DNA of 64,000 nucleotides from Anaerolineae bacterium (GTDB lineage Bacteria; Chloroflexota; Anaerolineae; Anaerolineales; Anaerolineaceae): contig JABLWW010000002.1 in the NCBI GenBank assembly GCA_013178295.1, positions 124,001 to 188,000 of the forward strand, in the 5' to 3' direction. The notes beneath the pieces were generated by a model, which saw only the letters and a program-made list of their open reading frames with translations, was not told the DNA's origin and made no database searches. A program made the position numbers and the translations under genes. Of this stretch, positions 63,463 through 64,000 are shown in pieces. Each line of letters starts with the position of its first letter. Within the stretch, counting starts at the first letter, position 1.

Positions 63463-64000
63463 CTAGTTTTTACTTATAGCTTGCCGAATGCCTTCCTCAA
63501 GGTACTGGCGAATAAAACCCAGCACAGATGGCTCGGATAATGGAATTCCATCTAACTCAGCCTTGATAGGGGCATCATCAAAGACAAATTCATGATGATT
63601 ATGGGTGTATTTAAAAACCCAGTGAATTTCGGGAGAACCAATAACCAAACCAAGAAATGTACCCGTCAAATCCCCAAGCGGCATACGATCAATGTGGCTG
63701 TGCTGAAAACAAACTTCGACGCTGGTGCCTTTGCCTGGCTCGGATTTTATTGTCAGGTAGCCGTTACAGGCTTCCGCGGCGGCTTTAAGCAAGGGGATAC
63801 CTAGCCCCACTTTTCTGGTGGTGCGGCTGGTAACAAATGGATCCACTACTCTGGATACCATTTCCTGACTCATCCCTTTGCCATCATCTGTGATTATCAT
63901 TTTTAGATAGTCGGCAATTGTGTTTTCTTCAACAATGATTGTGATGTTTTTTGCATTGGCAGCAATGCTGTTTTCTGCAATATCTAAGAGGTGTAGCGCC
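63463..64000 (-). CDS. Histidine-kinase-like ATPase, 5'-truncated by the window edge
   Basis: The frame continues off the right edge; the first ATG inside is at 63900, but codons upstream to 64000 encode ALHLLDIAENSIAANAKNIT, the N-box of a GHKL ATPase. DDGKGM, GLGIPLLKAAAEACNG and GKGTSVEV supply the G1 and G2 boxes. No dimerisation or phospho-His region is visible. After about residue 115 comes a C-terminal part unlike kinases. Genes like this often stand beside Hyd/Hnd hydrogenases; the role, probably regulatory, is not known. 39 bases before the HndB-like gene. Confidence 0.85.
   Translation of the reverse strand, partial: ALHLLDIAENSIAANAKNITIIVEENTIADYLKMIITDDGKGMSQEMVSRVVDPFVTSRTTRKVGLGIPLLKAAAEACNGYLTIKSEPGKGTSVEVCFQHSHIDRMPLGDLTGTFLGLVIGSPEIHWVFKYTHNHHEFVFDDAPIKAELDGIPLSEPSVLGFIRQYLEEGIRQAISKN

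Overview
The window reads as a gene-dense bacterial chromosome segment with roughly balanced base composition and almost no non-coding DNA (no gap above 300 bases). I infer a member of the Chloroflexota, most likely an anaerobic Anaerolineae-type organism. The reasons are Thr/Pro-rich linkers in surface proteins, a Tad pilus locus with no outer-membrane secretin (a single-membrane cell), and a large NAD-linked [NiFe] hydrogenase locus beside tungstate uptake. No rRNA, tRNA, insertion sequence, phage or CRISPR array was recognised. The taxonomic call is inference, not a database result.

Layout. 1-3700 (+): the end of a sortase, a small membrane protein, then a cysteine desulfurase overlapping mnmA (tRNA 2-thiouridine). 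3679-7453 (-): a tungstate-type ABC transporter (tupABC) followed by a Gfo/Idh/MocA oxidoreductase, with a palindromic operator candidate over the tupA promoter. 7544-9192 (+): Fe-type superoxide dismutase with clear promoter and terminator, then an EamA permease. 9217-15758 (-): a run of cinA-like gene, MTA/SAH deaminase fused to a CYTH domain, glycogen synthase, 4-alpha-glucanotransferase and a BFD-type [2Fe-2S] protein. 15867-21032: yraN-miaA (+), then ftsH, a HAD phosphatase and EF-P (-).

21264-33326 is a Tad pilus region in two converging units: TadE/TadG-like surface subunits (+), and cpaB-tadZ-tadA-tadB-tadC (-) with comF directly behind and the ribosome hibernation factor hpf downstream. 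33607-35226 (+) holds a small helical protein and an SPFH protein with a DNA-binding-like tail. 35340-39807 has sucC-sucD, an acyl carrier protein, type 2 IPP isomerase and a polyprenyl synthase. 39825-46938 is a full SUF iron-sulfur assembly locus: sufR-sufT leftward, sufC-B-D, a 95-residue unknown, sufS, sufU and a Rieske protein rightward, with divergent promoters flanking an inverted repeat.

47005-48456 (-) holds a PIG-L deacetylase and a methyltransferase. 48542-64000 (-) is one long hydrogenase region. In transcription order it has a kinase-type ATPase, a thioredoxin-like ferredoxin-fold subunit without its cysteines, a NuoF-like subunit with C-terminal ferredoxin clusters, NuoE-like, a second NuoF-like, and a HoxU/NuoG-like subunit. 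Then come the [NiFe] small and large subunits, the maturation protease and hypA-B-F-C-D-E. Subunit content suggests a soluble NAD(P)-linked hydrogenase of group 3 type with two flavoprotein modules, possibly electron-bifurcating. This is the most interesting system in the window. The SUF locus, the Hyp proteins and the hydrogenase together form an iron-sulfur and nickel enzyme programme.
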